This document shows positions 42,713 through 54,900 of a stretch of DNA of 64,000 nucleotides, piece by piece. A program made the position numbers and the translations under genes. Location: NCBI RefSeq assembly GCF_003008575.1, contig NZ_CP027667.1, positions 2,566,001 to 2,630,000 of the forward strand. The letters run 5' to 3'. Numbering within the stretch: the first letter of the stretch is position 1; the number at the start of each line of letters is the position of its first letter. The notes below the pieces were generated by a model that was not told the origin of the DNA, did no database searches, and saw only the letters and a program-made list of their open reading frames with translations. Source of the stretch: Melaminivora suipulveris. Lineage in GTDB: Bacteria > Pseudomonadota > Gammaproteobacteria > Burkholderiales > Burkholderiaceae_C.

Positions 42713-44019
42713 AATACCGAGCGTGCGGCCTCGATGGTCTGCTCGATGTCTTCGTCGGTGTGCGCGCTGCTGACGAATCCGGCTTCGTACAGGGCGGGCG
42801 CCACGTACACACCGCGCTCCAGCAGGCCATGGAACAGGCGGTTGAAGCGCGCGCCGTCGGTGGTCAGCACCTGCGGGTAGTTCTGCGGCAGCTCATCCAT
42901 CAGGAAGAAGCCGAACATGCCGCCTTCGCTGTCGGTGGCGAATGGCACACCGGCAGCGCGCGCCGCATTCTTCAGCCCGTCCATCAAGGCACGGGTGCGC
43001 GCAGCCAGGCGGTCGTAAAAGCCTGGTTGCGTGATCTCGTGCAGCGTCGCCAGCCCGCAGGCCGTGGCCACCGGGTTGCCGGAGAGCGTGCCCGCCTGGT
43101 AGACCGGGCCCAGCGGCGCCAGCTGCTCCATGACCGCGCGCGGCCCGCCGAAGGCTGCCAGCGGCATGCCGCCGCCAATCACCTTGCCCAGCACCGTGAG
43201 ATCGGGCCTGAAGCCGGGGATCTGCTGCGCGTAAAGGCTTTGCGCGCCGCCCAGGGCGACGCGAAAACCCGTCATGACCTCGTCCAGGATCAGCAGCGCG
43301 CCATGTGCCGTGCACAGCTCGCGCGCGCGCTGCATGAAGGCCGTGCTGGCGCGCACGAAGTTCATGTTGCCGGCGATGGGCTCCATGATCACGCAGGCGA
43401 CATCCGGGCCGTGCAGCGCGAAGGCCTGCTCCAGCTGCGCCACATCGTTGTATTCCAGCACCAGCGTGTGCTGCACCACCTCGGGCGGCACGCCGGCGCT
43501 GGTGGCGTGGCCGAAGGTCGCCAGGCCCGAGCCGGCCTTGACCAGCAGCGAGTCCGCATGGCCGTGGTAGCAGCCGTTGAACTTGATGATCTTCGGCCGC
43601 CCGGTCGCGCCGCGCGCCAGGCGGATGGCGCTCATGCCGGCCTCGGTGCCCGAGCTGACCAGGCGGATCATCTCCATCGAGGGCACCTGGGCGATGATGG
43701 CCTCGGCCAGCTCCACCTCGCGCTCGGTGGGCGCGCCGAAGCTGAAGCCTTCCAAAGCGGCCTTTTGCACGGCCTCGACCACGGCCGGGTGGCCATGCCC
43801 CAGGATCATCGGCCCCCAGGAGCCGATGTAGTCGATGTAGCGCTGGCCATTGGCATCCCACATGTGGGCGCCACGGGCGCGCTCGATGAAGCGCGGCGTG
43901 CCGCCCACGGCGCGGAATGCCCGCACTGGCGAGTTCACGCCGCCGGGGATCAGCGCCTGCGCGCGCTCGAAAAGCTGCTGGTTGCGGTCGGTCAAGTCGG
44001 GGTCAGTGCTGTGTGTCAT
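42694..44019 (-). CDS. hemL: Glutamate-1-semialdehyde 2,1-aminomutase
   Basis: This 441-residue PLP enzyme converts glutamate-1-semialdehyde to 5-aminolevulinate for heme synthesis. [20 protein letters not shown] is the classic opening; the PLP lysine is in [38 protein letters not shown] and [16 protein letters not shown] also match. Its start lies 17 bases inside the end of the upstream thiD-like gene, indicating coupling. Confidence 0.97.
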   Translation of the reverse strand: MTHSTDPDLTDRNQQLFERAQALIPGGVNSPVRAFRAVGGTPRFIERARGAHMWDANGQRYIDYIGSWGPMILGHGHPAVVEAVQKAALEGFSFGAPTEREVELAEAIIAQVPSMEMIRLVSSGTEAGMSAIRLARGATGRPKIIKFNGCYHGHADSLLVKAGSGLATFGHATSAGVPPEVVQHTLVLEYNDVAQLEQAFALHGPDVACVIMEPIAGNMNFVRASTAFMQRARELCTAHGALLILDEVMTGFRVALGGAQSLYAQQIPGFRPDLTVLGKVIGGGMPLAAFGGPRAVMEQLAPLGPVYQAGTLSGNPVATACGLATLHEITQPGFYDRLAARTRALMDGLKNAARAAGVPFATDSEGGMFGFFLMDELPQNYPQVLTTDGARFNRLFHGLLERGVYVAPALYEAGFVSSAHTDEDIEQTIEAARSVFESLSK

Positions 44020-44956
44020 GCGGTGGCATCTCGAAGCCGGCGGCGTCCAGCGGATCGGCCGCGGCGGGGGTGTCGTCGTTGTCGTCGTCGTCCTCGGGCT
44101 GGGCCCAGAACATGCGGTCGGGCAGCACGTGGCCCATGCCGGGGCGGATGCCGCACTCCAGGGCGCCGTCCAGGTAGGTCAGCGCCTCGGCCAGGGCCTC
44201 GCCCAGGTCGCAGCCGCTGGCCACCAGCGCGGTGAGCGTGGCGCTGAGCGTGTCGCCGGCGCCGATGAAGGTGGCCTCGATGCGCTCGAAGCGGCCACTG
44301 GCCACCACCGCCTGCGGCGAGGTCAGCACGTTGTCGATGTGCTGGTCGGGCAGCGGCACGCCGGTGGCCAGCAGGTAGGGGATGCCCAGCTCGCCAGCGG
44401 CCACCGCGAGTTCGCGCGGGTTGGGGTTGCCGCTGCCGGCCCAGTCGGGCAGCAGCCAGCGCGCCAGCAAGCCGTAGCTGCCCACCAGGACGGAAACCTG
44501 CGGCGCCAGCAGTTCGACGAACGCGTCCAGGTACTGGTCGATCAGATCGTCGCGCCACCACGACAGATCGGGCATGTAGGCGATGACCGGAACGTCGCCG
44601 TAGTCGCTGGCGATCTCGGCAATCGCCGCCAGGTTCTCCGGGCTGCCGGCAAAGCCGACCTTGATGGCCTGCACCGGCATGTCCTGCAGCACGGCGCGCG
44701 CCTGCTCGGTCACGGCCTCGTCGTCGAAGGCGAAGTGCTCGTGGATCTGGCTGCTGTCGCGCGCGTAGGCCCCGGTGACGACGGCCAGCGGGTGACCGCC
44801 CACGGCGCTGATGGCCGCCACATCGCCGGTCAGGCCGCCGGCGCCGCTCGGGTCGGAGGCGTTGAAGGTCAGCACACACACCACGTCGGCCACGGCGTCG
44901 GCTTCTTCAGTGCTGGCAATCGGGGTTTCCGGGGGGCGCGCGGAACTGGAATTCAT
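44003..44956 (-). CDS. thiD: ThiD-like phosphomethylpyrimidine kinase
   Basis: This 317-residue protein starts at the ATG at 44956 ([20 protein letters not shown]). The ribokinase-fold motif [20 protein letters not shown] is the ThiD signature, and [20 protein letters not shown] is the anion-hole GAGD motif with the catalytic Asp. It would phosphorylate HMP and HMP-P for thiamine synthesis. It is longer than E. coli ThiD (266 aa), with an N-terminal extension and an acidic C-terminus ([10 protein letters not shown]). It overlaps hemL by 17 bases and is divergent from rubredoxin. Confidence 0.85.
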   Translation of the reverse strand: MNSSSARPPETPIASTEEADAVADVVCVLTFNASDPSGAGGLTGDVAAISAVGGHPLAVVTGAYARDSSQIHEHFAFDDEAVTEQARAVLQDMPVQAIKVGFAGSPENLAAIAEIASDYGDVPVIAYMPDLSWWRDDLIDQYLDAFVELLAPQVSVLVGSYGLLARWLLPDWAGSGNPNPRELAVAAGELGIPYLLATGVPLPDQHIDNVLTSPQAVVASGRFERIEATFIGAGDTLSATLTALVASGCDLGEALAEALTYLDGALECGIRPGMGHVLPDRMFWAQPEDDDDNDDTPAAADPLDAAGFEMPPHDTQH

Positions 44957-45052
44957 GCAAAAAACGCCCAGCGTAATCGGTGACGCGAAAGCCGCGTGGC
45001 TTGGTGGTCGCTGGATACAATCGTTGCATTCTATTGGAAGCCCTTTTAAGCT

Positions 45053-45226
45053 GTGACAGATCTCAAGACCTGGATGTGCGTCGTCTGTGGCTGGCTCTAC
45101 GACGAAGCTGCCGGGTCTCCCGAGGATGGCCTGGCGCCCGGCACCCGCTGGGAGGACGTTCCCGAAGGCTGGACCTGCCCGGAGTGCGGCGCCGCCAAGG
45201 CGGATTTCGAAATGGTCGTGATCTGA
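45053..45226 (+). CDS. Rubredoxin
   Basis: A GTG start gives a 57-residue protein: TDLKTWMCVVCGWLYDEAAG, then APGTRWEDVPEGWTCPECGA. The two CxxC pairs bind a single iron, and WxCxxCGxxYDE and DVPxxWxCPxCG are the rubredoxin signatures. It carries electrons in the cytoplasm, for example to alkane hydroxylase or oxidative-stress reductases. Its placement between thiD/hemL and pilG recurs, as I recall, in related betaproteobacteria. Confidence 0.95.
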   Translation: MTDLKTWMCVVCGWLYDEAAGSPEDGLAPGTRWEDVPEGWTCPECGAAKADFEMVVI

Positions 45227-45271
45227 GCGGGCGCGAATCGCGCAACCGTTCCTGCTGGAGCATTGGATAAA

Positions 45272-45676
45272 TTGGCTACGACAACGACCGGTCCCACCGT
45301 CAGGGTGCTCGTGGTGGACGACAGCAACACCATCCGGCGCAGCGCCGAGATCTTCCTCAAGCAGGGCGGCCACGAGGTGCTGCTGGCCGACGACGGTTTC
45401 GACGCGCTGGCCAAGGTCAACGACTATGAGCCGCAGCTCATCTTCTGCGACATCCTGATGCCCAAGCTCGACGGCTACCAGACCTGCGCCATCATCAAGC
45501 GCAACGCCCGCTTTGCCGATACCCCGGTGGTCATGCTGTCGTCCAAGGACGGCATCTTCGACAAGGCGCGCGGGCGCATGGTGGGCTGCCAGGACTACCT
45601 GACCAAACCCTTCACCAAGGACCAACTGCTGCAGGTGGTGCGGCAGTTCGCCAACGCCCCACAGGAAACCAAGTGA
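45272..45676 (+). CDS. pilG: Type IV pilus chemosensory response regulator PilG
   Basis: The product has 134 residues, using TTG at 45272 (MATTTTGPTVRVLVVDDSNT); a TTG at 45263 is possible but too close to GGAG. The receiver domain has DDS, the phospho-acceptor Asp in IFCDILMPKLDGYQ, Ser-Ser in MLSSKDG and Lys in YLTKPFTKD. PilG controls pilus extension under ChpA. Its stop shares one base with the pilH ATG. Confidence 0.93.
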   Translation: MATTTTGPTVRVLVVDDSNTIRRSAEIFLKQGGHEVLLADDGFDALAKVNDYEPQLIFCDILMPKLDGYQTCAIIKRNARFADTPVVMLSSKDGIFDKARGRMVGCQDYLTKPFTKDQLLQVVRQFANAPQETK

Positions 45677-46041
45677 TGGCCATCCGCAAAGTACTGGTCG
45701 TGGACGACTCCAAGACCGAATTGATGTTTTTGACCGGCCTGCTGCAAAAGCAGGGCATGCAGGTGCGCACTGCCGAGAACGCCGACGAGGCCTTCCGCTG
45801 CCTGGCCGAGGACAAGCCGGACCTGATCCTGATGGACGTGGTCATGCCGGGCCAGAACGGCTTTCAGCTCACGCGCGCCATCTCGCGCGATCCGCAGTAC
45901 GCCGACGTGCCCATCATCATGTGCACCAGCAAGAACCAGGAGACCGACCGCGTCTGGGGCATGCGCCAGGGCGCGCGTGGCTACGTGACCAAGCCGGTCG
46001 ATCCGGCGCAGCTGCAGGCCACCATCGATGCGCTGGGTTGA
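45676..46041 (+). CDS. pilH: Type IV pilus chemosensory response regulator PilH
   Basis: This 121-residue single receiver domain begins MAIRKVLVVDDSKTELMFL, with phospho-acceptor Asp in LILMDVVMPGQNGFQ and YVTKPVDP. PilH is the second output of the Pil-Chp system and favours pilus retraction or acts as a phosphate sink. It starts by TGATG overlap with pilG. Confidence 0.94.
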   Translation: MAIRKVLVVDDSKTELMFLTGLLQKQGMQVRTAENADEAFRCLAEDKPDLILMDVVMPGQNGFQLTRAISRDPQYADVPIIMCTSKNQETDRVWGMRQGARGYVTKPVDPAQLQATIDALG

Positions 46042-46055
46042 GCGCGGGCGCCCCC

Positions 46056-46583
46056 ATGGCAAACCGTGAAGCCCTCAAGGAGCTGCAGACCCGCCTGGCG
46101 GCGCGGCTGCAGGCCGCGCGCTCAGAAGGCGTGGCCGTCGCCTCCTGGCTGGCGGCCGAATCCGCCGGGCAGCGCTTGCTGTTGCCGCTGGCGCAGGCCG
46201 GCGAGATCTTTCCCTGGAGCGGCGTGCAGCGCGTGCCTTACACGCAGCCGTGGTTCCTGGGCGTGGCCAACCTGCGCGGTGCGCTCAGCGGCGTGATCGA
46301 CCTGGCCGCGTTGCTGGGCGCGCAGCCGGTGCGCTCCGAGCAGGCGCTGGCCGAGGCCAGCGTGCTGTCGCTGGGCGAGGCGCTGGAGGTCAACGCCGCT
46401 TTGCTGGTCGAGCGCCTGGCCGGGCTGCGCAGCGCCGACGCCTTCGTCGCCAGCGAGCCACCCGCAGGTGGCGGCCAAGCGTATTTCGGCCCCTGCTACA
46501 TCGATGCGCAGGACCAGCGCTGGCAGGAGATCGACCTGCAGGCTCTGGCCCGAGACCCTGCCTTTCTGGCCATCAGTTCCTGA
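46056..46583 (+). CDS. pilI: CheW-like adaptor PilI
   Basis: The product has 175 residues from the ATG at 46056. The CheW fold is visible in AGEIFPWSGVQRVPYTQPWF, LGVANLRGALSGVIDLAALL and ALLVERLAGLRS. It should link the receptor PilJ to the kinase ChpA. It follows pilH by 14 bases and precedes pilJ by 36. Confidence 0.92.
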   Translation: MANREALKELQTRLAARLQAARSEGVAVASWLAAESAGQRLLLPLAQAGEIFPWSGVQRVPYTQPWFLGVANLRGALSGVIDLAALLGAQPVRSEQALAEASVLSLGEALEVNAALLVERLAGLRSADAFVASEPPAGGGQAYFGPCYIDAQDQRWQEIDLQALARDPAFLAISS

Positions 46584-46619
46584 TTCGCCCCCATTCGCCA
46601 TTTCCATCAAGGCAGCACC

Positions 46620-48896
46620 ATGTCCGTCGTCAACCCCTTTGGAAAACTGTTCAACCGCAAGGCAGCCGGGCAGGTCGAGGCCGAGCTGCCCGATGCCGCC
46701 CTGAGTCCAACCGGCGCGGCGCTGCTGTCCGAGGGCTACGCGCAGGATGCGCTCAACAGCGTGCAGGGCGATCCTGGCGCCGTCCTGCCGGCGCCCACCC
46801 AGGAGGAGAGTGCCGAGCTGGCCGCGCAGGATCAGCTGAGCCTGCCCCTGCTGGGCCGCGCCAGCGCGGCGGCGCACCAGCGGCGGCTGCTGATCCTGCT
46901 GGCTGTGGGGCTGGTGGTGCTGGCGCTGATCGCCGGCTGGGTGTTGCAGCAGGCCAACCGCTCGGCGGCGCAACTGGCGGCCACGGGCCAGGCACTGATG
47001 CAGTCGCAGCGTCTGGCCAAGTCTGTGTCGCAGGCGCTGGTGGGTAGTCCCCAGGCCTTCCCCGACGTGGTCGACAGCTCCAGCGTGCTGGCGCGCAACG
47101 TGCGCGCGCTGGCCGGCAGCGACGACGGGCTGGGCGTGCCGGCGCTGGGCGAGCCGTTCCAGGCCGAACTGGAGGGCATCACGCCGCTGGTGGATCGCGC
47201 CGAAAAGAGCGCCGCCGTCGTCATGGGCCAGCAGAAGATCCTGACCCAGGTGGGCGACGCCCTGCGCACCATCAACCGCCAGTCCTCGGACCTGCTGGAG
47301 ATGGCCGAAACCATCTCCTCGCTCAAGCTGCAGCAGGGCGCACCGGCGGCCGAGATCTCTGCGGCCGGCCAGCTGGTGATGCTGACCCAGCGCATCGGCA
47401 AGTCGGCCAACGAGTTCCAGACTGCCGAGGGCGTGAGCCCCGAGGCAGTGTTCCTGCTGGGCAAGGACTTGAACGCCTTCAAGGAGATCACCCAGGGCAT
47501 GCTCGACGGCAGCGCCGGCCTGCGTCTGGACGCCACGCGCGACGCGCAGACGCGCGAGCAACTGGAGGCGTTGCTCAAGCTCTACGAGCAGACGCGCACC
47601 CAGGCCGGCGCCATCCTGGGCAACCTGCAAGGCCTGGTCGCGGCGCGCGAGGCACAGGCGGCCATCATCGGCGACAGCGAGCCGCTGCGCCGCAAGCTCG
47701 AAGCGCTGCAGGACGAGGTCGCCGCGCGCTCGGGCATGGGCGTGGGGCAGTTCGCCGCGCTGGCCGTCGCCGGCCTGTTCGTGCTGCTGTGCGGCGTGGC
47801 CATCTCGCGCGTGCAACTGCTGGACAGCCGCAGCCGCCAGAGCGCAGCCGAGTCGCAGCAACGCGACGCGCAGCGCCAGGAGCAGGAGCTCAAGCGCGTC
47901 AACGACGCCAACCAGGCCGCTATTTTGCGGCTGATGAACGAGTTGCAGACCGTGGCCGAGGGCGACCTGACGCAGGAGGCCACGGTGACCGAGGACATCA
48001 CCGGCGCCATCGCCGACTCGGTGAACTACACCGTGGAGGAGCTGCGCCTGCTGGTGGGCAGCGTGCAGAACACGGCGGCGCGCGTGGCCGAGACCACGGC
48101 GCAGGTGGACAGCACCTCCACCGAGCTGCTGGCCGCGTCGACCGAGCAGCTGCGCGAGATCCGCGAGACCGGCCGCTCGGTGCTGGACATGGCCGGGCGC
48201 ATCAACGACGTGTCCTCGCAGGCGCAGGAATCGGCCCAGGTGGCGCGCCAGTCGCTGCAGGCCGCCGAGCAGGGCCTGACGGCGGTGCAGAACGCCATCG
48301 GCGGCATGAACGCCATCCGCGACCAGATCCAGGACACCTCCAAGCGCATCAAGCGCCTGGGCGAGTCGTCGCAGGAGATCGGCGAAATCACCGAACTGAT
48401 CTCCGACATCACCGAGCAGACCAACGTGCTGGCGCTGAACGCCGCCATTCAGGCAGCCTCCGCCGGCGAGGCCGGGCGGGGCTTCTCGGTGGTGGCCGAG
48501 GAAGTGCAGCGTCTGGCCGAACGCTCGGCCGACGCCACGCGCCAGATCTCGGCGCTGGTCAAGGCCATTCAGACCGACACCCAGGACGCCGTGGCCGCCA
48601 TGGAGCGCTCCACGCAGGGTGTGGTGGAAGGCGCGCGCCTGTCCGACAGCGCCGGCACGGCCCTGAGCGAAATCGACCGCGTGTCGCGCCGCCTGGCCGA
48701 GCTGATCGAGCTGATCTCGTCGTCCACCTCGCGCGAAGCGGAACTGGCCAACGACGTGGCCGACAACATCCAGCACATCTTCGCCGTGACCGAGCAGACC
48801 GGTGAGGGCACGCGCATGACGGCCCAGCAGGTGCGCGAGCTGTCGCACATGGCCGAGGAGCTGCGCCAGTCGGTGACGCGTTTCAAGATCGCATAG
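46620..48896 (+). CDS. pilJ: Type IV pilus methyl-accepting chemotaxis receptor PilJ
   Basis: This 758-residue protein has a first membrane helix at about residues 88-107 (RLLILLAVGLVVLALIAGWV) and a second at about 378-397 (QFAALAVAGLFVLLCGVAIS). A helical periplasmic PilJ domain lies between them. The cytoplasmic signalling tip is QTNVLALNAAIQAASAGEAG RGFSVVAEEVQRLAERS, in two joined stretches. It senses surface contact or pilin and feeds ChpA through PilI. The order pilG-H-I-J-chpA is conserved. Confidence 0.95.
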   Translation: MSVVNPFGKLFNRKAAGQVEAELPDAALSPTGAALLSEGYAQDALNSVQGDPGAVLPAPTQEESAELAAQDQLSLPLLGRASAAAHQRRLLILLAVGLVVLALIAGWVLQQANRSAAQLAATGQALMQSQRLAKSVSQALVGSPQAFPDVVDSSSVLARNVRALAGSDDGLGVPALGEPFQAELEGITPLVDRAEKSAAVVMGQQKILTQVGDALRTINRQSSDLLEMAETISSLKLQQGAPAAEISAAGQLVMLTQRIGKSANEFQTAEGVSPEAVFLLGKDLNAFKEITQGMLDGSAGLRLDATRDAQTREQLEALLKLYEQTRTQAGAILGNLQGLVAAREAQAAIIGDSEPLRRKLEALQDEVAARSGMGVGQFAALAVAGLFVLLCGVAISRVQLLDSRSRQSAAESQQRDAQRQEQELKRVNDANQAAILRLMNELQTVAEGDLTQEATVTEDITGAIADSVNYTVEELRLLVGSVQNTAARVAETTAQVDSTSTELLAASTEQLREIRETGRSVLDMAGRINDVSSQAQESAQVARQSLQAAEQGLTAVQNAIGGMNAIRDQIQDTSKRIKRLGESSQEIGEITELISDITEQTNVLALNAAIQAASAGEAGRGFSVVAEEVQRLAERSADATRQISALVKAIQTDTQDAVAAMERSTQGVVEGARLSDSAGTALSEIDRVSRRLAELIELISSSTSREAELANDVADNIQHIFAVTEQTGEGTRMTAQQVRELSHMAEELRQSVTRFKIA

Positions 48897-48981
48897 AGTG
48901 CATGGCGCGCTCTAGTCCGGCCCGCAGCCGGCCAACCACTTCTTCAACGAACTGGCCCTGCGAGAGGCCGGGAAGCAATCC

Positions 48982-51900
48982 ATGTCAACCAAGGAAGTCG
49001 CCAACGCCACGGCGCCGGATGGAGCGCACGGCGAACAGGATCTGGGACCGCTGGCCTGGGTGCTGGACGAGCTGCGCAAGACTCTGGAGGGCGCGGCCAA
49101 GGCCATGCGCCGCTTCGTGCGCGACGCCGAGGTCGCGCGCCAGTCCGACCTGGCGTCGCTGGACGCCAGCGCCTTGCGCGTGGCGCGCCAGCAGCTGCAC
49201 CAGGCCGGCGGCGCGCTGGAGATGGTCGGCATGGCGCAGCCGGCGCTGGTCGTGCGCGCACTGGAGGGCGCGGTGCAGCGCTTCGTGCAGCGCCCCGAGC
49301 TGTGCAGCGACGAGGCCTGCGGCGCCATCGAGCAGGCCAGTTTCGCCCTGGTCGAATATCTCGAACTTGTGCTCGCCGGGCGTCCGGTCTCGCCGGTGGC
49401 GCTGTTTCCGCAGTACCGCCGCGCGCAGGAGCTGGCCGGTGCCGAGCGCGTGCATCCGGCCGATCTGTGGCCGCCCCAGCGGCCGGTGCGCGAGCCCGCG
49501 GCGCAGTCGCAGGTGCCGCCCGTGGCCTATGGCAGCCAGGCGCGCGCGCGCCTGGACAGCGCCGTGCTGCGCATCGTCAAGACGGCTGATGCGGCCGCTG
49601 CCGCCGAGCTGAAGTCGCTCTCGCTGGGCCTGGCTGCGGGGCAGGAAGACGCTGGCGCGCGCACCTTCTGGCGCATATGCGCGGGTTTCTTCGAAGCCCT
49701 GGCCCAGGGCGCTCTCCCGCCCGACGTCTACGTCAAGCGCGTCGCCTCGCGCGTGCTGATGCAGTACGCATCGCTGGCGCGTGGCGACGCGGCCGTCAAT
49801 GAACGCCTGCTACAGGATCTGCTGTTTTTCTGCGCCCAGGCGGCCATCGATGACGGCCGTGCTGCGCCGGCGCTGGCGGCCGTGCGCCAGGCCAATTTGC
49901 TGGACGGGCAGGATGCGGTCGACTACGAGCAGACGCGCTTTGGTCTGTACGACCCGGCCGTGCTGGCGCAGGCGCGCAAGCGCATCGCAGCGGCTACCGA
50001 GACCTGGTCGGCGCTGGCCGGCGGCGACCGCAACAAACTCAAGCTGGCTGCCGATCAGTTCAGTCTGGTGTGCGATTCGCTGCGCAAGCTGCAGCCCGGC
50101 AGCGAGCACCTGGCGCAGGCACTGATGCGCGCTGTCGAGGTTACTGCGCACTCCGGCGAACCGCCCGGCGCGGCGCTGGCCATCGAGGTGGCCACGGCGG
50201 TGCTGTACCTGCAGGCCTCGTTCGAGGACCTGGACGTGGCGCCGCAGCAGATGGCCGAGCGCGCGCAGAGCCTGGCGCAGCGCATCGACCAGGTCGGCGC
50301 CGGCGGCGAGCCGCAGCCGCTGGAGCCGTGGATGGAGGAGTTGTACGGCCGCGTCAGCGAACGCCAGACCATGGGCAGCGTGGTCGGCGAGCTGCGCGCC
50401 TCCCTGGCCGAGGCCGAAAAGGCCATGGACCAGTATTTCCGCGATCCGCAGGACACGGCCGCGCTGACCGGCGTGCCGGGCGGTCTGCAGCAGATGCGCG
50501 GCGTGCTGTCGGTGCTGGGCCTGGACCAGGCCTCGCTGGCCGTGCTGCACATGCGTACCGTGGTCGAGCGTCTGCTGGTGGGCGACGTGCCGGACGGCGA
50601 GCGCGCACAGGTCTTCGAAAAGCTCGGCAACAGCCTGGGCGCCCTGGGCTTTCTGATCGACATGCTCAGCTATCAGCGCGCCATGGCGCGCAAACTGTTC
50701 GTCTATGACGAGGCGCAGGGCGAGTTGCGCAGCCTGATGGGCCGCGCGCGCACGCAGCCGGTGCCGGCGGTCAGGCCGGACGAGCCCGCGCTGCAGCAGC
50801 CACAGGCCGAGCCTGCCGAGCCGGCATTTTTTGCCGCTCCGCCGCTGGCCGAGGCCGCAGCGCCGGAGATCGCCCCGCCCGCGCCCATGCCTGCTGCGCC
50901 GGCGTTCAGCGAGCCGCCTGTGGCAACGCCTGCCGTCGACGCCGCACGGCAGGAAGAAGACCAGGAACTGCGCGATATCTTCCTGGAGGAGGCGCGCGAA
51001 GTCGTCGCCGCCGGGCTGGCGGCCGTCGACGCGCTGCACGCGCAGCCGGGTGACCTGAGCCAGCAGACCACGCTGCGGCGCGCTTTCCACACTCTCAAGG
51101 GCAGCTCGCGCATGGTCGGGCTGAACGAGTTCGGCGAGGCCGCGTGGGCCATGGAGCAGGCGCTGAACGCCTGGCTGGCCGAGCAAAAGCCCATCCAGCC
51201 GCCGCTGTTGCAACTCTCCGCGCAGGCGCTGACTGCCTTCGGCCAGTGGGCCGATGCCATCACCGCCGACCAGGCCGGACATTGGCAGGCACAGCCATTT
51301 CGCACGGCCGCCGACGCCATGCGGCAGGAAGGCCGTCTGGTGGAATTGGACGCGCCACATACGCCATCCGCCGCGGCGCCCCCCGCGCTGCTCGGATGGA
51401 CCGAGCAGGTCGAAGGGGAAGGGTCCTCCACCCTGGACGGGCCGCCGACCGGCGCAGCCGAGCCCGCGATGCAACAGCCGGCCGCTCCCGACCTGCCGCC
51501 TGCCAAGCCGACCTGGGAGTCCGAACCCCTGCCCGTGCACGAGCGGGACACCGAGCTGGCCGGCTTCGACCTTGTCGCCGAGGGCGACGAAGGCGAGCCG
51601 CCGGCCGACTTCGCCGACACCTCGATCGACGGCCTGCTCGACGCCCAGGACGATGCCTCGCTGGCCATGGGCGAGGAGATCGATTTCGCGCTGTTTGAAA
51701 AAGCCCTGCAGGCCGAGGCTTCGCCGCCGCCGGCGCCAGCCGATGCCGCCCCGGCGGAGCAGGTCGCGCCGCATGCCGATACCGAAACGTTCTTTCTCGC
51801 GCCGGGCAGCGACAGCGTCGAGTTGCTGCCAGGCTCCCCCGAGTCTTCGCAGGCGCCAGGCGCCGACGAAATTCCCTGGGAGGCTGAGGTCGAGCCTGTG

Positions 51901-54900
51901 GAGTCCGCCGCGCCGCTCGACCTGCCCGAGCTGACAGCGCAGCAGCCAGCGCCGCAGTTGCCGGTGGACGCAGTGCCCGATCCGGGGTTGGAGCCGGGCC
52001 AGCCGCTTCTCGCTGCCGCGCCCGACGAGCCGCCCGCCGACGAGGTCAAGGTCATCGGCAGCCTGCGCATCGGCATCCCGCTGTACAACGTCTACCTGAA
52101 CGAGGCCGACGAATGGTCGCGCCGCCTGGCCACAGCGCTGCAGGAATGGGCGCTGGAGCTGCACCAGCCCGTGCCCGAGGTGTCGGTCGCGCTGGCGCAC
52201 TCGCTGGCCGGCAGCTCCGCGACGGTGGGTTTTTCGGCCCTGTCCGGCCTGGCGCGTACGCTGGAGCATGCGCTGCAGCACCTGCAACTGCTGCCGCGCG
52301 GAACGTCCGGGCAGGCCCAGGCGGTCAACGCCGCGGCGGCCGACATCCGCCGGCTGCTGCACCAGTTCGCCGCCGGCTTCCTGAAGGAGCCCAACGCCCA
52401 GGTGCTGGCGCAACTGCGCGAGCTGCTGGAGCTGGAAGTCCTGGGTGCGCGCCCGGCCCCTGCCGACCCTGCGGCCGAGGAGTCGCGGCGCGAGGGCGCA
52501 GGCGACGATTCCGTGGCCGGCGTGCCTGCGCCCGAAGAAGCCCTGCGCACCGAAGCGTTCACGGCTGAAGGCCCGTCGGCTGAAGTGCTCAAGGCCGAAG
52601 CGCCGGAGCTCGAAGCGACAGCCGACGAGATCGTTTCGACAGACGCCGCGGATGCATTCGAGCCGCCGCCGCACGAACCCGCTGCCGAACCTCACAGCGC
52701 CGCCGAGGCGCCCGCAGCCGCAACCACGGCGCAGCGCGCGCCCGGCGCGTTCGCCGATATTCCGCCGTCCGCAGCACTGCCCGTGCCCGCCAGCGCCACC
52801 GACGACGATATCGACGCGCTGGACACCATCGACCCGGACCTGTTCCCGATCTTCGAGGAAGAGGCCACGGAGCTGCTGCCGCGGCTGGGCAGCGCGCTGC
52901 GTCAGTGGTCGGCGCATCCGGACAACCTGGGCGCGCGCAGCGAAGTGCTGCGCGCCCTGCACACGCTCAAGGGCAGCGCGCGCCTGGCCGGCGCCATGCG
53001 CCTGGGCGAAATGGCGCACCGCCTGGAAGGCGCCGTCGAGCACATCGGCATGGACGGCGCGCACACCAGCGACATCGAGCCGCTGCTGGTGCGCCTGGAC
53101 GCCCTGCAGGCCGATTTCGACACGCTGCGCGCCGTGGGCGCCCAGCCGCTGAGCGAGCCGGTGACGCTGGAGCCGCCCGCGCCCGCTCAGTCCGCGCCAG
53201 AGCAATCCAGCCAGACCGCAGAACCGGCCTCCGTCGCGCAGCCGACCGTGCTGCCCGCGGTCGAACTCGCCCCCCAGCGCATCGCCCCCGCGCGCCCGGC
53301 GGCTGCCGGCCAGTCGGTGCGCGTGCGCGCGCAGCTGCTCGACCGGCTGGTCAACCAGGCCGGCGAGGTCATGATCGCCCGCTCGCGCCTGGAGGCGCGC
53401 ATGGGTCAGCTGCGCGGTTCGCTGACCGACCTGACGGGCAACCTGGAGCGCCTGCGCCTGCAGCTGCGCGACATCGAAGTCCAGGCCGAGAGCCAGATGC
53501 AGTCGCGCCTGGCGCTGTCGCGTGATTCGGCGGCGGGCTTCGATCCGCTGGAGTTCGACCGCTTCACGCGCGTGCAGGAGCTCACCCGCATGATGGCCGA
53601 GTCGGTCAACGACGTGGCCACGGTGCAGCGCAACATGCAGCGCGCCATGGAGGGCGCCGAGGACGACCTGATCGCCCAGGGCCGTCAGGCGCGCGAGCTG
53701 CAGCGCGATCTGCTGCGCACGCGCATGATCGATTTCGAGAGCATCGCCGAGCGCCTATATGCCGCCGTGCGCCAGTCGTCCAAGGAGGCGGCGCGCCAGG
53801 TCAAGCTGGACATCGTCGGCGGCGCCATCGAGATGGACCGCGGCGTGCTCGACCGCATGACGCCGGTTTTCGAGCACCTGCTGCGCAACAGCATCAGCCA
53901 CGGCATCGAGCCGCCCGAGCAGCGCCAGGCTGCGGGCAAGCCCGCCGCCGGCACCATCACCATCGCGCTGCGCCAGGAGGGCAACGACGTGTCGCTGCAG
54001 TTCCGCGACGACGGCGCGGGCCTGGACGTGCCGCGCATCCGCGCCAAGGCGGTGGCGCTGGGGCTCGTGGACGCGGACGCGCCGCTGGACGATGCCGAGG
54101 CCGTGCAGCTGATCTTCCAGCCCGGCTTTTCCACTGCCGCCGAGGTGACCGAGCTGTCGGGACGCGGCATCGGCATGGACGTGGTGCGCGCCGAGGTTGG
54201 CGCGCTGGGCGGGCGCATCGAGACCGAGAGCGAGCGGGGGCGCGGCACGTCCTTCCGCCTGGTGCTGCCGCTGACCACGGCGGTGACGCAGGTGGTCATG
54301 CTGCGCGCCGGTGACCTGGTCTTCGGCGTGCCGGCCTCGCTGGTCGAGATCGTGCGCCGCGCCAACGAGGCGCAGCTCGACGCCGCCTACGCCAGCCGCA
54401 GCTATGACTACGACGGCCAGGCGCTGCCCTTGCACTGGGCCGGTGCGCTGCTGCAGTCCTCGGCGCGCAGCGGCGAGGCCATCGGCAAGAGCCGCCCGGT
54501 GCTGGTCCTGCGCAGCGCCGCGCAGCGCCTGGCCATGCACGTCGATGAGGTGTTGGGCAACCAGGAAGTCGTGGTGAAGAACCTGGGCCCGCAGCTGTCG
54601 CGCCTGCCCGGCCTGGCCGGCATGTCGGTGCTGGCTTCGGGCGCGGTGGTGCTGGTCTACAACCCGGTGGCGCTGGCCACGACCTACGGCGAGCAGATGC
54701 AGGCCGCCGCGCTGCTGGAGGACGCGCCACAACCCGCCGCACCGGATGGCGCGGACGACACGCAACAGCCGCCGCGGCTCGCCGCCGCGCCGCAGGTGCC
54801 GCTGGTGCTGGTGGTCGACGACTCCATCACCGTGCGCCGCGTGACCCAGCGCCTGCTGGTGCGCGAGGGCTACCGCGTGGCGCTGGCGGCCGACGGCCTG

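Noticed and set aside
49810..53205. Very long minus-strand open frame (1131 codons) inside chpA, and similar ones at 36565-38472 and 46122-48848
   Set aside because: They are antisense shadows of high-GC coding regions: no ribosome sites, no recognisable domains, and they lie opposite well-identified genes.
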